Positions 51,100 to 59,102 of a stretch of 64,000 bases of DNA are shown piece after piece. Position numbers and translations under genes: made by a program. Each line of letters begins with the position of its first letter. The first letter of the stretch is position 1. Under the pieces are notes generated by a model. That model was not told where the DNA came from, made no database searches, and worked only from the letters and a program-made list of their open reading frames with translations. The DNA comes from Streptomyces sp. NBC_00341 (GTDB taxonomy: Bacteria > Actinomycetota > Actinomycetes > Streptomycetales > Streptomycetaceae). The stretch covers positions 5,580,001 to 5,644,000 of the forward strand of contig NZ_CP108002.1 in the NCBI RefSeq assembly GCF_041435055.1. The letters run 5' to 3'.

Positions 51100-52047
51100 T
51101 CAGTCCACCGTCACGTAATCGGGGCCGGAGTAACGGCCGGTGCTGAGCTTCTGGCGCTGCATCAGCAGGTCGTTCAGCAGGCTGGAGGCGCCGAAGCGGA
51201 ACCAGTGGTTGTCCAGCCAGTCCTCGCCCGCCGTCTCGTTCACCAGGACCAGGAACTTGACCGCGTCCTTGGAGGTGCGGATGCCACCCGCCGGCTTCAC
51301 GCCGATCTGGACGCCGGTCTGCGCCCGGAAGTCGCGCACCGCCTCCAGCATCAGCAGGGTGTTCGCGGGGGTGGCGTTGACCCCGACCTTGCCGGTCGAC
51401 GTCTTGATGAAGTCCGCGCCGGCCAGCATCCCGAGCCAGGAGGCCCGCCGGATGTTGTCGTACGTGGACAGCTCGCCGGTCTCGAAGATCACCTTCAGCC
51501 GGGCCGAGCCGCACTCGGCCTTCACGGCGAGGATCTCCTCGTACACCTTCAGGTACCGGCCGGAGAGGAAGGCACCCCGGTCGATCACCATGTCGATCTC
51601 GTCGGCCCCGGCGGCCACGGCGTCACGGACGTCCGCGAGCTTCACGTCGAGCGCGGCCCGGCCGGCCGGGAAGGCCGTCGCGACGGACGCCACCTTCACG
51701 CCGGAACCGGCCAGGGCGGCGACGGCGGTCGCGGCCATGTCCGGATAGACGCAGACGGCGGCGGTGCGCGGCGCGGTGCGGTCGGTGGGATCGGGATGGA
51801 CGGCCTTGGCGGCGAGCGCCCGGACCTTGCCCGGGGTGTCCGCGCCTTCCAGCGTCGTCAGGTCGATCATCGAAATGGCGAGGTCGATGGCGTACGCCTT
51901 GGCCGTCGTCTTGATCGAACGGGTTCCGAGTGAGGCGGCGCGCGCTTCGAGGCCGACGGCGTCGACGCCGGGCAGCCCGTGCAGGAAGCGGCGCAGCGCA
52001 CTGTCGGACGCCGTCGCGTCGGCGAATGCTGGAGCAGTGGTGGGCAT
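51100..52047 (-). CDS. deoC: Deoxyribose-phosphate aldolase
   Basis: A 315-residue class I aldolase that splits 2-deoxyribose-5-phosphate into glyceraldehyde-3-phosphate and acetaldehyde. Signatures are VCVYPDM, DEIDMVIDRGAFLSG, VKVIFETGEL and the Schiff-base Lys region ADFIKTSTGK, plus GVKPAGGIRT. ATG 52047 is used; a GTG two codons upstream is possible. It heads an operon with two aldehyde dehydrogenase genes and has the nucleoside-regulon palindrome 19 bases upstream. Confidence 0.94.
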   Translation of the reverse strand: MPTTAPAFADATASDSALRRFLHGLPGVDAVGLEARAASLGTRSIKTTAKAYAIDLAISMIDLTTLEGADTPGKVRALAAKAVHPDPTDRTAPRTAAVCVYPDMAATAVAALAGSGVKVASVATAFPAGRAALDVKLADVRDAVAAGADEIDMVIDRGAFLSGRYLKVYEEILAVKAECGSARLKVIFETGELSTYDNIRRASWLGMLAGADFIKTSTGKVGVNATPANTLLMLEAVRDFRAQTGVQIGVKPAGGIRTSKDAVKFLVLVNETAGEDWLDNHWFRFGASSLLNDLLMQRQKLSTGRYSGPDYVTVD

Positions 52048-52066
52048 GGTCACCAGATGAGCATAT

Positions 52067-52078
52067 CTACGCGCGTAG
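52067..52078. promoter_or_regulatory. Candidate nucleoside-regulon operator (deoC)
   Basis: A perfect CTACGCGCGTAG 19 bases before the deoC start, partly overlapping a possible -10 on the minus strand (TAGATA/TATGCT). Confidence 0.75.
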
Positions 52079-52175
52079 CGGCCTGTACAGGGGCCCATGC
52101 CGTTCGTGTATCGCCGGGCCCCGCGACCCAGGCCGCCCGGCGGCCGGGAAGCCGCCCCCGCATCGCTTGCGCCCG

Positions 52176-52343
52176 TCAGAAGCTGTGGTCCACCCCCCGC
52201 TGGATCAGCTCGGAACGTCTGGTGCGGTCGATCGCAAGGCGCCGGAGTGTCCTCATAGCGGAGCTATTAGGGCGTTTCGGCAACGCCGCGAGCGGCCGTG
52301 CCGGGCGTTCCGAGCCCAGCGGGGGGTGGACCACAGCTTCTGA
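52176..52343. mobile_element. MITE-like element with 28-bp terminal inverted repeats
   Basis: Bases 52176-52203 and 52316-52343 are perfect inverted repeats (the left one starts TCAGAAGCTGTGGTCCACCC). A second inverted block (CTCGGAACG) continues the symmetry inwards with a short gap. The 168-base element has no transposase gene, as expected for a miniature inverted-repeat element moved by a transposase elsewhere. It sits between the deoC operator and the start of the next gene, 15 bases before the latter, and may have altered its promoter. No target duplication is obvious. Confidence 0.8.
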
Positions 52344-52358
52344 GGCAGAATCGGGCTC

Positions 52359-52997
52359 ATGACGAGCCCCACGCCACCCGCAGAGCCCACCTACGCCGAC
52401 CGGACCTTCCGGTCGCCCGCCGGGCTGGTCGGGGGCGCCCTGCTGCTCCTGCTCATCCTCTGGATCGGCGTGGACGCCGCGATCCGGGGCGAGGGCCGGG
52501 TGCCGTGGCTGGCGCTGGCCGGGCTGCTCACCGTGGTCCCCCTGGTGATCGCCTTCACCCTGCGCCCCGTGGTGTTCGCCAACGACCGGCGCATCCGGAT
52601 CCGCAACCCGTTCCGCACGATCACGCTGCCCTGGACCGACGTCGCGAACGTGCGGGCGAGCTACTCCAGCGAACTGTTCACGCAGGAGGGCACCAAGTAC
52701 CAGCTCTGGGCCGTCCCCGTCTCGCTGCGGCAACGCAAGAAGGCCGCCCGCCGCCAGACCCGCCAGGCGACGGACGACCCGTACGGCCGGACCTCTGTGA
52801 CCGCCGACGTCCAGGCCACCAGGGCGCTGACCGCGGGCGCCGACCAGACCGTGGTGGACCTGCGGGAGCTGGCCGAACAGGCGGGCGACAAGCCCGTCGC
52901 CGGCGACGTCACCGCATCGGTGCGCTGGGCGTACGAGGTCATCGCCCCGGCGGCCGTGGGCGCGATCCTGCTGGTGATCCTGGGCGCGACGGGCTGA
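52359..52997 (+). CDS. Membrane protein with PH-like (bPH) domain
   Basis: A 212-residue protein with two membrane helices near the start (about 23-40 and 50-68), a central PH-like domain (VVFANDRRIRIRNPFRTITLPWTDVANVRASYSSELFTQEG) and a C-terminal membrane helix (IAPAAVGAILLVILG). Such bacterial PH-domain proteins are common in actinobacteria; the function is unknown. The start lies only 15 bases after a MITE-like element, so its promoter is either inside the element or upstream of it. Confidence 0.7.
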   Translation: MTSPTPPAEPTYADRTFRSPAGLVGGALLLLLILWIGVDAAIRGEGRVPWLALAGLLTVVPLVIAFTLRPVVFANDRRIRIRNPFRTITLPWTDVANVRASYSSELFTQEGTKYQLWAVPVSLRQRKKAARRQTRQATDDPYGRTSVTADVQATRALTAGADQTVVDLRELAEQAGDKPVAGDVTASVRWAYEVIAPAAVGAILLVILGATG

Positions 52998-53050
52998 GAC
53001 CCCTGCTGGCCGGCTGCCCCGCCCCTCACGGTCGGCGTCGGCCCAGCCGC

Positions 53051-54034
53051 TCACAGCCAGCCGCTGCGCTGCGCCTGGAGGGCCAGCTGGAAGCGGTTCG
53101 CGGCGCCGAGGCGGGCCATCAGGATCTGGAGGCGGCGGAAGAGGGTGCGGCGGCTGATGCCCAGTTCGCGGGTGATGGCCTCGTCGCTCGCGCCGCCCGC
53201 CAGGAGCCACAGCAGGCGGCGGTCGGCGGGGGGCAGGCCGCCGGGACGGGTGGTGCGGCCGTGGAAGGGCAGGGCGTTCTGCCAGGACTGTTCGAACAGC
53301 GCGATGAGCGCCGACAGCAGTCCGCACGGCTGCACGACGAGCATGGTGTTGTGCACGTCGGCCTCCTTGATCGACAGCGACACCAGCGCGTACGCGTCGT
53401 CGATGATCACCAGCTTGACCGGCACGGACGGCAGCACCCGGGCCTGCTCGCCGGCGTTGACGCACGGTTCGATGACGTCCTTCAGATGGCCCGGGTGCTC
53501 CAGCGACTCCCGCGAGTACACGACGCGCTGCGTCACCCCGCGCGCCAGGGTGGCCAGCGCGTCGTCCGTGGCGCCCGGCAGCGGGAAGTACGGCGGTGAC
53601 TCGAACTGCCGGATCTGCTCGCGGGCGCTCGCCCAGGCCCGGCGGATCCTGGGGCCGACGGCGTCGCCGGTGACGACCTCGACGAGGTGGTCGTTGTACG
53701 CCGCCAGCCGCTGCCGCCGGAACGAGTCGAACGCGCCCCCGACCGCGATGCGCGACGCCTCGACCTCGCTCGCCCGGTGCCGGGCCAGGATCTCCAGGCC
53801 CGCGGCCGGCGGCACCGGGGCCACCACGTCCTCGCCGTCCCCCGCGGCGCTGGCCAGACCGGCGTCGACGAGCGCGCCGTACGCAGCGTCGAGCTCCGGC
53901 CCCGCCAGGCCGGCCGCCGCGCCGATGGCGGGCAGCGGCGCGGGGGCCAGATCGAGCAGCGCCAGATAGACGTCGGCCGCAGGGTGGCCGAGCCCCAGGA
54001 GCCGCAGCGCCGCACGGAGTCTCTCGTTCGTCAT
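53051..54034 (-). CDS. LuxR-type regulator with TrmB-like N-terminus
   Basis: A 327-residue regulator. Residues about 5-70 look like a TrmB-type winged helix (LRLLGLGHPAADVYLALLDL), the middle is a ligand or phospholipase-D-like sensor region, and the C-terminus (about 260-320) is a LuxR-type helix-turn-helix (LLWLLAGGASDEAITRELGISRRTLFRRLQILMARLGAANRFQ). Streptomyces has many such orphan regulators. It is a single gene facing left; the target is unknown. ATG 54034 with GAGG is preferred to the longer frame. Confidence 0.82.
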   Translation of the reverse strand: MTNERLRAALRLLGLGHPAADVYLALLDLAPAPLPAIGAAAGLAGPELDAAYGALVDAGLASAAGDGEDVVAPVPPAAGLEILARHRASEVEASRIAVGGAFDSFRRQRLAAYNDHLVEVVTGDAVGPRIRRAWASAREQIRQFESPPYFPLPGATDDALATLARGVTQRVVYSRESLEHPGHLKDVIEPCVNAGEQARVLPSVPVKLVIIDDAYALVSLSIKEADVHNTMLVVQPCGLLSALIALFEQSWQNALPFHGRTTRPGGLPPADRRLLWLLAGGASDEAITRELGISRRTLFRRLQILMARLGAANRFQLALQAQRSGWL

Positions 54035-54206
54035 GCCCTCATTGTCCAACAGACGCGTCCCGGTATGGCCGATCTGTGCCACTGGCACTCCTTCGCCCCG
54101 CGCGCGCACCGTGCGGGATAGCGTCCGGGTGCCGCCGACCGGCGGCAGCGAGGGCGTCCCGCACGCCCCTCGCCGCCGAGGAACCCACCAGAAGAAGGTG
54201 TACGAC

Positions 54207-55619
54207 GTGGCGAAAGGCCGGAAGAACCGTCTCTACGCAGGTATCTCAGAGGAACTGTCCGCTCTGATGCGGACCGGCTGGGCGGACACCGAGCGGCACG
54301 ACCTCCAGCCCGACGAGCAGGCCCCGTACGCGGCCGGCCGCCGCGCCGCGCTCTCCGCGCGCTTCCCGGGCGAACGCCTGGTGATCCCGTCGGGCAACCT
54401 CAAGGTCCGGTCGAACGACGACGGCTACGCGTTCCGGCCCTACACCGGCTACGTGCACATGACCGGCGACCGGGCCCGCGACGGCGCCCTCGTCCTCGAA
54501 CCCCGCGCGGACGGCGGCCACGACGCCTACTGCTTCCAGCTGCCCCGCGACAGCCGGGACAACGACGAGTTCTGGACCGGTCCCACGGCCGAGCTGTGGA
54601 TGGGCCGGCGCCGCTCGCTCGCGGAGTCGGAGCAGGTCCTCGGCCTGCCCTGCCGCGACGTCCGCACCGCGGCCGACACACTCGCCGCAGGCTCCGGCGC
54701 GCCGACCCGGATCGTCCGCGGTGTCGACCCGTCCCTGGAGGACGCCGTCACCACCGACGAGGAGCGCGACGACGAACTCGAGGAGGCCCTCAGCGACCTC
54801 CGCCTCGTCAAGGACGACTGGGAGATCAACGAGCTCCGCAAGGCCGTCGACTCCACCGTGCGCGGATTCACCGACGTGATCGGTGAGCTCTCCCGCGCGG
54901 TCGCCTCGTCCGAGCGCTGGATCGAGGGCACCTTCTTCCGCCGCGCCCGCCTGGAGGGCAACGCCGTCGGCTACGGCTCGATCTGCGCGGCGGGCGAGCA
55001 CGCCACGATCATGCACTGGACGGACAACGACGGCCCGGTACGCCCCGGCGACCTGCTCCTGCTCGACGCCGGCGTGGAGACCCGCACCCTCTACACCGCC
55101 GACGTCACCCGCACCCTCCCGATCAACGGCACCTTCACGCCGCTCCAGCGCAAGGTGTACGACGCGGTGTACGAGGCCCAGGAGGCGGGCATGGCGGCGG
55201 TGAAGCCGGGCGCCGCCTACCGCGACTTCCACGAGGCGTCCCAGCGCCACCTCGCGGAACGGCTGGTCGAGTGGGGCTTCATCGAGGGCCCGGCCGAGCG
55301 CGCGTACGAACTCGGCCTCCAGCGCCGCTTCACCATGGCGGGCACCGGCCACATGCTCGGCCTGGACGTCCACGACTGCGCCCATGCCCGCAACGAGGCG
55401 TACGTGGACGCCGCGCTGGAACCCGGCATGGTGCTCACCGTCGAGCCCGGCCTGTACTTCCAGCCGGACGACCTCACCGTGCCTGAGGAGTGGCGCGGCA
55501 TCGGCGTCCGGATCGAGGACGACCTGGTCGTCACGGAGGACGGCCACGAGAACCTGTCTGCGGGCCTGCCCCGCTCCGCCGAAGAGGTCGAGGCGTGGAT
55601 GGCGCGGTTCGCCGGCTGA
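54207..55619 (+). CDS. Xaa-Pro aminopeptidase (aminopeptidase P family)
   Basis: A 470-residue M24-family metallopeptidase. The N-terminal domain (about 30-200) resembles the aminopeptidase P N-domain (PFRPYTGYVHMTG). The catalytic pita-bread fold holds the metal ligands in DAGVETRTLYTADVTRT, GLDVHDC, LTVEPGLY and a final GVRIEDD. It removes N-terminal residues before proline. GTG 54207 has GAAGG eight bases upstream. A strong two-way terminator follows the gene. Confidence 0.92.
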   Translation: MAKGRKNRLYAGISEELSALMRTGWADTERHDLQPDEQAPYAAGRRAALSARFPGERLVIPSGNLKVRSNDDGYAFRPYTGYVHMTGDRARDGALVLEPRADGGHDAYCFQLPRDSRDNDEFWTGPTAELWMGRRRSLAESEQVLGLPCRDVRTAADTLAAGSGAPTRIVRGVDPSLEDAVTTDEERDDELEEALSDLRLVKDDWEINELRKAVDSTVRGFTDVIGELSRAVASSERWIEGTFFRRARLEGNAVGYGSICAAGEHATIMHWTDNDGPVRPGDLLLLDAGVETRTLYTADVTRTLPINGTFTPLQRKVYDAVYEAQEAGMAAVKPGAAYRDFHEASQRHLAERLVEWGFIEGPAERAYELGLQRRFTMAGTGHMLGLDVHDCAHARNEAYVDAALEPGMVLTVEPGLYFQPDDLTVPEEWRGIGVRIEDDLVVTEDGHENLSAGLPRSAEEVEAWMARFAG

Positions 55620-55636
55620 GCGCGCCGGGGAGGACA

Positions 55637-55673
55637 GGGAGGGGCGGGAAGCGTTCGGCTTCCCGCCCCTCCC
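55637..55673. terminator. Bidirectional hairpin terminator
   Basis: GGGAGGGGCGGGAAGC (55637-55652) pairs perfectly with GCTTCCCGCCCCTCCC (55658-55673) around a five-base loop, between convergent peptidase and mutase genes. Confidence 0.88.
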
Positions 55674-55689
55674 GGATTCCCGCCCGCTC

Positions 55690-57333
55690 TCAGATCCCCG
55701 CCGCGGCCGCCAGGTCCCGCTTGATGCCGTCGAGCAGTTCCGTACCGCGTGCGCGGGCCGCGGGCAGTCCGTCGGCCGAGGCGACCGGCACCACGACCTC
55801 CAGGTAGCACTTGAGCTTGGGCTCGGTGCCGCTCGGGCGGACGATGACCCGGGCGCCCTCCAGCCGGTAGCGGAGTCCGTCGGTGGGCGGCAGCAGTTCG
55901 GTGCCGTGCGAGAGGTCCTCGGCCGAGGTGACGGCGAGTCCGGCGAGCGCGGCCGGGGGCTGCTCGCGCAGGCGGCGCATGGCGTCCGCGATGAGGGAGA
56001 GGTCCTCGACCCGGACCGACAGCTGGTCCGTGGCGTGCAGTCCGTGCTCGACCGCGAGGTCGTCCAGCAGGTCGGAGAGGGTGCGGCCCTGCTCCTTGAG
56101 TACGGAGGCGAGTTCCGCGACGAGCAGCGCGGCGGTGATGCCGTCCTTGTCGCGGACCCCGTCCGGGTCGACGCAGTAGCCGAGCGCCTCCTCGTAGCCG
56201 TAGCGCAGACCGTCCACCCGGGCGATCCACTTGAAGCCGGTCAGCGTCTCCTCGTAGCCGAGGCCCGCCTTCTCGGCGATCCGGCCGAGGAGGGACGACG
56301 ACACGATCGACTCCGCGAAGACGCCGGTGACCCCTCGGCGGACGAGATGGGCGGCGAGCAGCGCGCCGACCTCGTCGCCGCGCAGCATCCGCCAGCCGCC
56401 GTCGGCCGCCGGGTCCGGGACGGCGACGGCGCAGCGGTCGGCGTCCGGGTCGTTGGCGATGACGAGGTCGGGGTCCGAGCGGCGTGCGGTGGCGAAGGCG
56501 AGATCCATCGCGCCGGGCTCTTCCGGGTTGGGGAAGGCGACGGTGGGGAACGCGGGGTCCGGCTCGGCCTGTTCGGGGACGAGGACCGGGGCCGGGAAGC
56601 CCGCCCGGTCGAAGGCCGCGGTGAGGACCGAGGTGCCGACGCCGTGCATGGCGGTGTAGACGACGCGGGCCGTGCGCGGCGAACCGTCGGCCAGTACGGC
56701 GTCCGTACGGGCCAGATAGGCGTCCAGCACCTCCTCGCCGAGGGTCTGCCAGCCGTCGTCGGGGCGCGGCACGGTGTCCAGCGGGCCGACCGCGGCGATC
56801 GCGGCGGCGATCTCACCGTCCGCCGGGGGGACGATCTGCGAGCCGTCGCCCAGGTAGACCTTGTAGCCGTTGTCGCGCGGCGGGTTGTGGCTCGCGGTCA
56901 CCTCGACGCCCGCGACGGCGCCCAGGTGCCTTATGGCGTAGGCGAGTACGGGGGTGGGGAGCGGGCGGGGAAGGACCGCCGCCCGCAGTCCGGCACCGGT
57001 CATCACGGCGGCGGTGTCGCGCGCGAAGTCGGTGGACTTGTAGCGGGCGTCGTACCCGATGACGACGAGGCCGCCGGCCTGCCCCTGGTCCTTCAGGTAC
57101 GCGGCGAGCCCGGCGGCGGCGCGGATGACGACGGCGCGGTTCATCCGCATCGGACCGGCCCCCAGCTCACCGCGCAGGCCCGCGGTGCCGAACTGGAGGG
57201 TGCCGGCGAACCGTGCGCCGAGCTCGGCCAGGTCCTCCGCCTCGATGAGCTTGGCCAGCTCCTCGCGGGTGTCGGGGTCGGGGTCCTCGGCGAGCCAGGT
57301 CCTGGCCCGCGCGATGAGGTCCTGCGTCGTCAC
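55690..57333 (-). CDS. Phosphosugar mutase (phosphomannomutase/phosphopentomutase-like)
   Basis: A 547-residue alpha-phosphohexomutase: the N-terminal FGTAGLRGELG, the active-site Ser in TASHNPPRDNGYKVY, the metal-binding DPDADRC, the sugar loop ALGYC and the phosphate site RPSGTEPKLKCYLE. The order of features and its position next to purine nucleoside phosphorylase suggest it may interconvert ribose- and deoxyribose-1- and 5-phosphates, linking the phosphorylases to deoC, as this family does in some bacteria. Phosphoglucomutase activity is equally possible. It lacks the nucleoside-regulon palindrome. GTG 57333 is chosen. Confidence 0.88.
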   Translation of the reverse strand: MTTQDLIARARTWLAEDPDPDTREELAKLIEAEDLAELGARFAGTLQFGTAGLRGELGAGPMRMNRAVVIRAAAGLAAYLKDQGQAGGLVVIGYDARYKSTDFARDTAAVMTGAGLRAAVLPRPLPTPVLAYAIRHLGAVAGVEVTASHNPPRDNGYKVYLGDGSQIVPPADGEIAAAIAAVGPLDTVPRPDDGWQTLGEEVLDAYLARTDAVLADGSPRTARVVYTAMHGVGTSVLTAAFDRAGFPAPVLVPEQAEPDPAFPTVAFPNPEEPGAMDLAFATARRSDPDLVIANDPDADRCAVAVPDPAADGGWRMLRGDEVGALLAAHLVRRGVTGVFAESIVSSSLLGRIAEKAGLGYEETLTGFKWIARVDGLRYGYEEALGYCVDPDGVRDKDGITAALLVAELASVLKEQGRTLSDLLDDLAVEHGLHATDQLSVRVEDLSLIADAMRRLREQPPAALAGLAVTSAEDLSHGTELLPPTDGLRYRLEGARVIVRPSGTEPKLKCYLEVVVPVASADGLPAARARGTELLDGIKRDLAAAAGI

Positions 57334-57423
57334 GGTCGTCCGCCTTCCTTGTGTCTGGACTGTCGCTGCCTCCGCCGGATATTCACGCCCGGCCGGCACA
57401 TTGGGCCGGGCCGGGCAAATCAA

Positions 57424-57475
57424 GCCTCTCCGGCGATTGAGGAGCGGGGGTACGGGGGCAGCGCCCCCGAAACGG
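57424..57475. repeat. Streptomyces intergenic repeat (inverted copy)
   Basis: The conserved box with GGCGATTGAGGAGCGGGG, followed by the GGGGGCAGCGCCCCC hairpin, lies in reverse orientation compared with the copies at 47.4 and 61.7 kb, between purine nucleoside phosphorylase and the mutase. The hairpin may terminate punA transcripts. Confidence 0.8.
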
Positions 57476-57486
57476 CCCGAGCCGGG

Positions 57487-58311
57487 TCAGATGCGGTCCA
57501 GCAGGCGCGCCAGCAGCGAGCCCATCCGGGTCGCGGAGTCACGGCCCGCCTGGAGCACCTCTTCGTGGTTCAGCGGCTCCCCGCTCAGCCCGGCGGCCAG
57601 GTTCGTCACCAGCGAGATACCCAGGACCTCGGCCCCGGCCTCCCGGGCCGCGATCGCCTCCAGCACGGTGGACATGCCGACCAGGTCGCCGCCCATCACA
57701 CGGACCATGTTGATCTCGGCGGGCGTCTCGTAGTGCGGGCCGGGGAACTGCACGTACACGCCCTCTTCGAGGGTCTCGTCGACCTCCTTGCACAGCGCCC
57801 GCAGCCGCGGCGAGTACAGGTCGGTCAGGTCGACGAAGTTGGCGCCGATGATCGGCGACGCCGCCGTGAGGTTGATGTGGTCGCTGATCAGGACCGGCTG
57901 CCCGGGGCGCATGCCCTCGCGCAGCCCGCCGCAGCCGTTCGTCAGCACGACGGTCTTGCAGCCCGCCGCGACCGCGGTACGCACCCCGTGCGCCACGGCG
58001 GCGACGCCGCGGCCCTCGTAGAAGTGCGTGCGGCCCAGGAAGACCAGGGCGCGCTTCTCACCGATCAGGTACGAGCGGATCGTGCCGCCGTGGCCCTCGA
58101 CGGCGGGGGCCGGGAATCCCGGCAGGGCGGTCACCGGGAACTCGGCCTCCGGGGTGCCGAGCGCATCGCCCGCGGGTGCCCAGCCGGAGCCCATCACGAG
58201 TGCGACGTCGTGGGTCTCGGCACCGGTCAGCTCGCGCAGGCGGGCGGCGGCGTCGTCGGCGGCGGCGCGCGGGTCGCCCTGGATGTGGTCCGGAATAACT
58301 GATGCGTTCAC
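57487..58311 (-). CDS. punA: Purine-nucleoside phosphorylase
   Basis: A 274-residue trimeric-type purine nucleoside phosphorylase. Signatures are VMGSGW (phosphate loop), [15 protein letters not shown], the base-binding [12 protein letters not shown] and GMSTVLEA. It cleaves inosine, guanosine and deoxy forms with phosphate. The GTG start has no ribosome site, and a possible -10 (TACGCT) lies about eight bases upstream, so the mRNA may be leaderless. A perfect regulon palindrome lies 25 bases upstream. Confidence 0.93.
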   Translation of the reverse strand: MNASVIPDHIQGDPRAAADDAAARLRELTGAETHDVALVMGSGWAPAGDALGTPEAEFPVTALPGFPAPAVEGHGGTIRSYLIGEKRALVFLGRTHFYEGRGVAAVAHGVRTAVAAGCKTVVLTNGCGGLREGMRPGQPVLISDHINLTAASPIIGANFVDLTDLYSPRLRALCKEVDETLEEGVYVQFPGPHYETPAEINMVRVMGGDLVGMSTVLEAIAAREAGAEVLGISLVTNLAAGLSGEPLNHEEVLQAGRDSATRMGSLLARLLDRI

Positions 58312-58336
58312 GCGGATGAGCGTAACCGCTGATTCC

Positions 58337-58348
58337 CTACGCGCGTAG
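58337..58348. promoter_or_regulatory. Candidate nucleoside-regulon operator (punA)
   Basis: A perfect CTACGCGCGTAG 25 bases before the punA start, at about the place of the -35 region on the minus strand. Confidence 0.75.
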
Positions 58349-58414
58349 ATGTTCCCGTACAGAGACTCGGTCCGTCCCTTCGTGCTTTCGCACAGAACGG
58401 CCGGTCGGAAGGGG

Positions 58415-58852
58415 TCAGCAGGGGCGCTTGCGGAGTTCCATCACATAGTCGTGCGGGGCGCCCGCCGAGTCGGCGGCGTCCGCGATCTCGCCGAGGTAGC
58501 GGGCGGAGGGCAGCCCGCCCTCGTAGCCGTTCAGCACGTACATCCAGGCCGGCTCCTCGCCGTCCAGGGTGTGCACCCGGACCCGCATCCGCCGGTAGAT
58601 GTCGAGGCCGACGCCCTCCCAGCGGTCCATGGAGTCCTCGTCCATGGGAGCCAGGTCGTACAGGGCGACGAAGACCTGCGAGCGCGGCGCCTCGACCACC
58701 GTGGCCAGCGCGCCCTCCCAGCCCATCTGCTCCCCGCCGAACGTCAGCCGCCAGCCGTTCAGCCAGCCGGTTCCGCGCAGCGGCGAGTGCGGTGCGCGGC
58801 GCGTCATCAGCCGCGCGTCGAGGTTGCCGGCGTATGCGGCGTAGAGCGACAT
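58415..58852 (-). CDS. Gamma-glutamylcyclotransferase-like protein
   Basis: A 145-residue protein of the GGCT/AIG2-like fold: the start [16 protein letters not shown] contains the substrate-loop pattern (YGSN-like, here YAGN), followed by [23 protein letters not shown] with the catalytic-Glu region, and an Asp-rich helix. Members cleave gamma-glutamyl amines or are of unknown function. It sits upstream of punA but belongs to a separate transcription unit. Confidence 0.8.
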   Translation of the reverse strand: MSLYAAYAGNLDARLMTRRAPHSPLRGTGWLNGWRLTFGGEQMGWEGALATVVEAPRSQVFVALYDLAPMDEDSMDRWEGVGLDIYRRMRVRVHTLDGEEPAWMYVLNGYEGGLPSARYLGEIADAADSAGAPHDYVMELRKRPC

Positions 58853-59102
58853 GGGGTCGAGGGTACGGGAGGTGGCCCCGGTGAGGTCGATTCCGGTGAG
58901 GAAGACGCCCGCTCGGGGGGTCCGCCTTCCGTGGTCCGGCCGCCGCCCCGGGGGCCCGGTGCACGTATGGAGGGCCCCGGGGCGAAGCACCTTGGCGCGT
59001 GCGGGACAATGAAGTACGTACTGCATTCCCCCGGGGCGACCCCCCGGACCCCGGCCGGGACAGCAGACGGCCGAGGGACGAGAAACGCGAGGCGGACTTT
59101 TC
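58853..59102. promoter_or_regulatory. Divergent intergenic region
   Basis: This 250-base gap between the gamma-glutamylcyclotransferase-like gene and the flavoprotein gene should hold both promoters. It contains CCCCGGGG-type runs near 58940-59060 but no regulon palindrome and no gene that I can support. Confidence 0.3.

Noticed and set aside
55384..58302. A 972-residue plus-strand frame across the mutase and punA genes
   Set aside because: It is antisense to two clear enzymes and has no recognisable domain.
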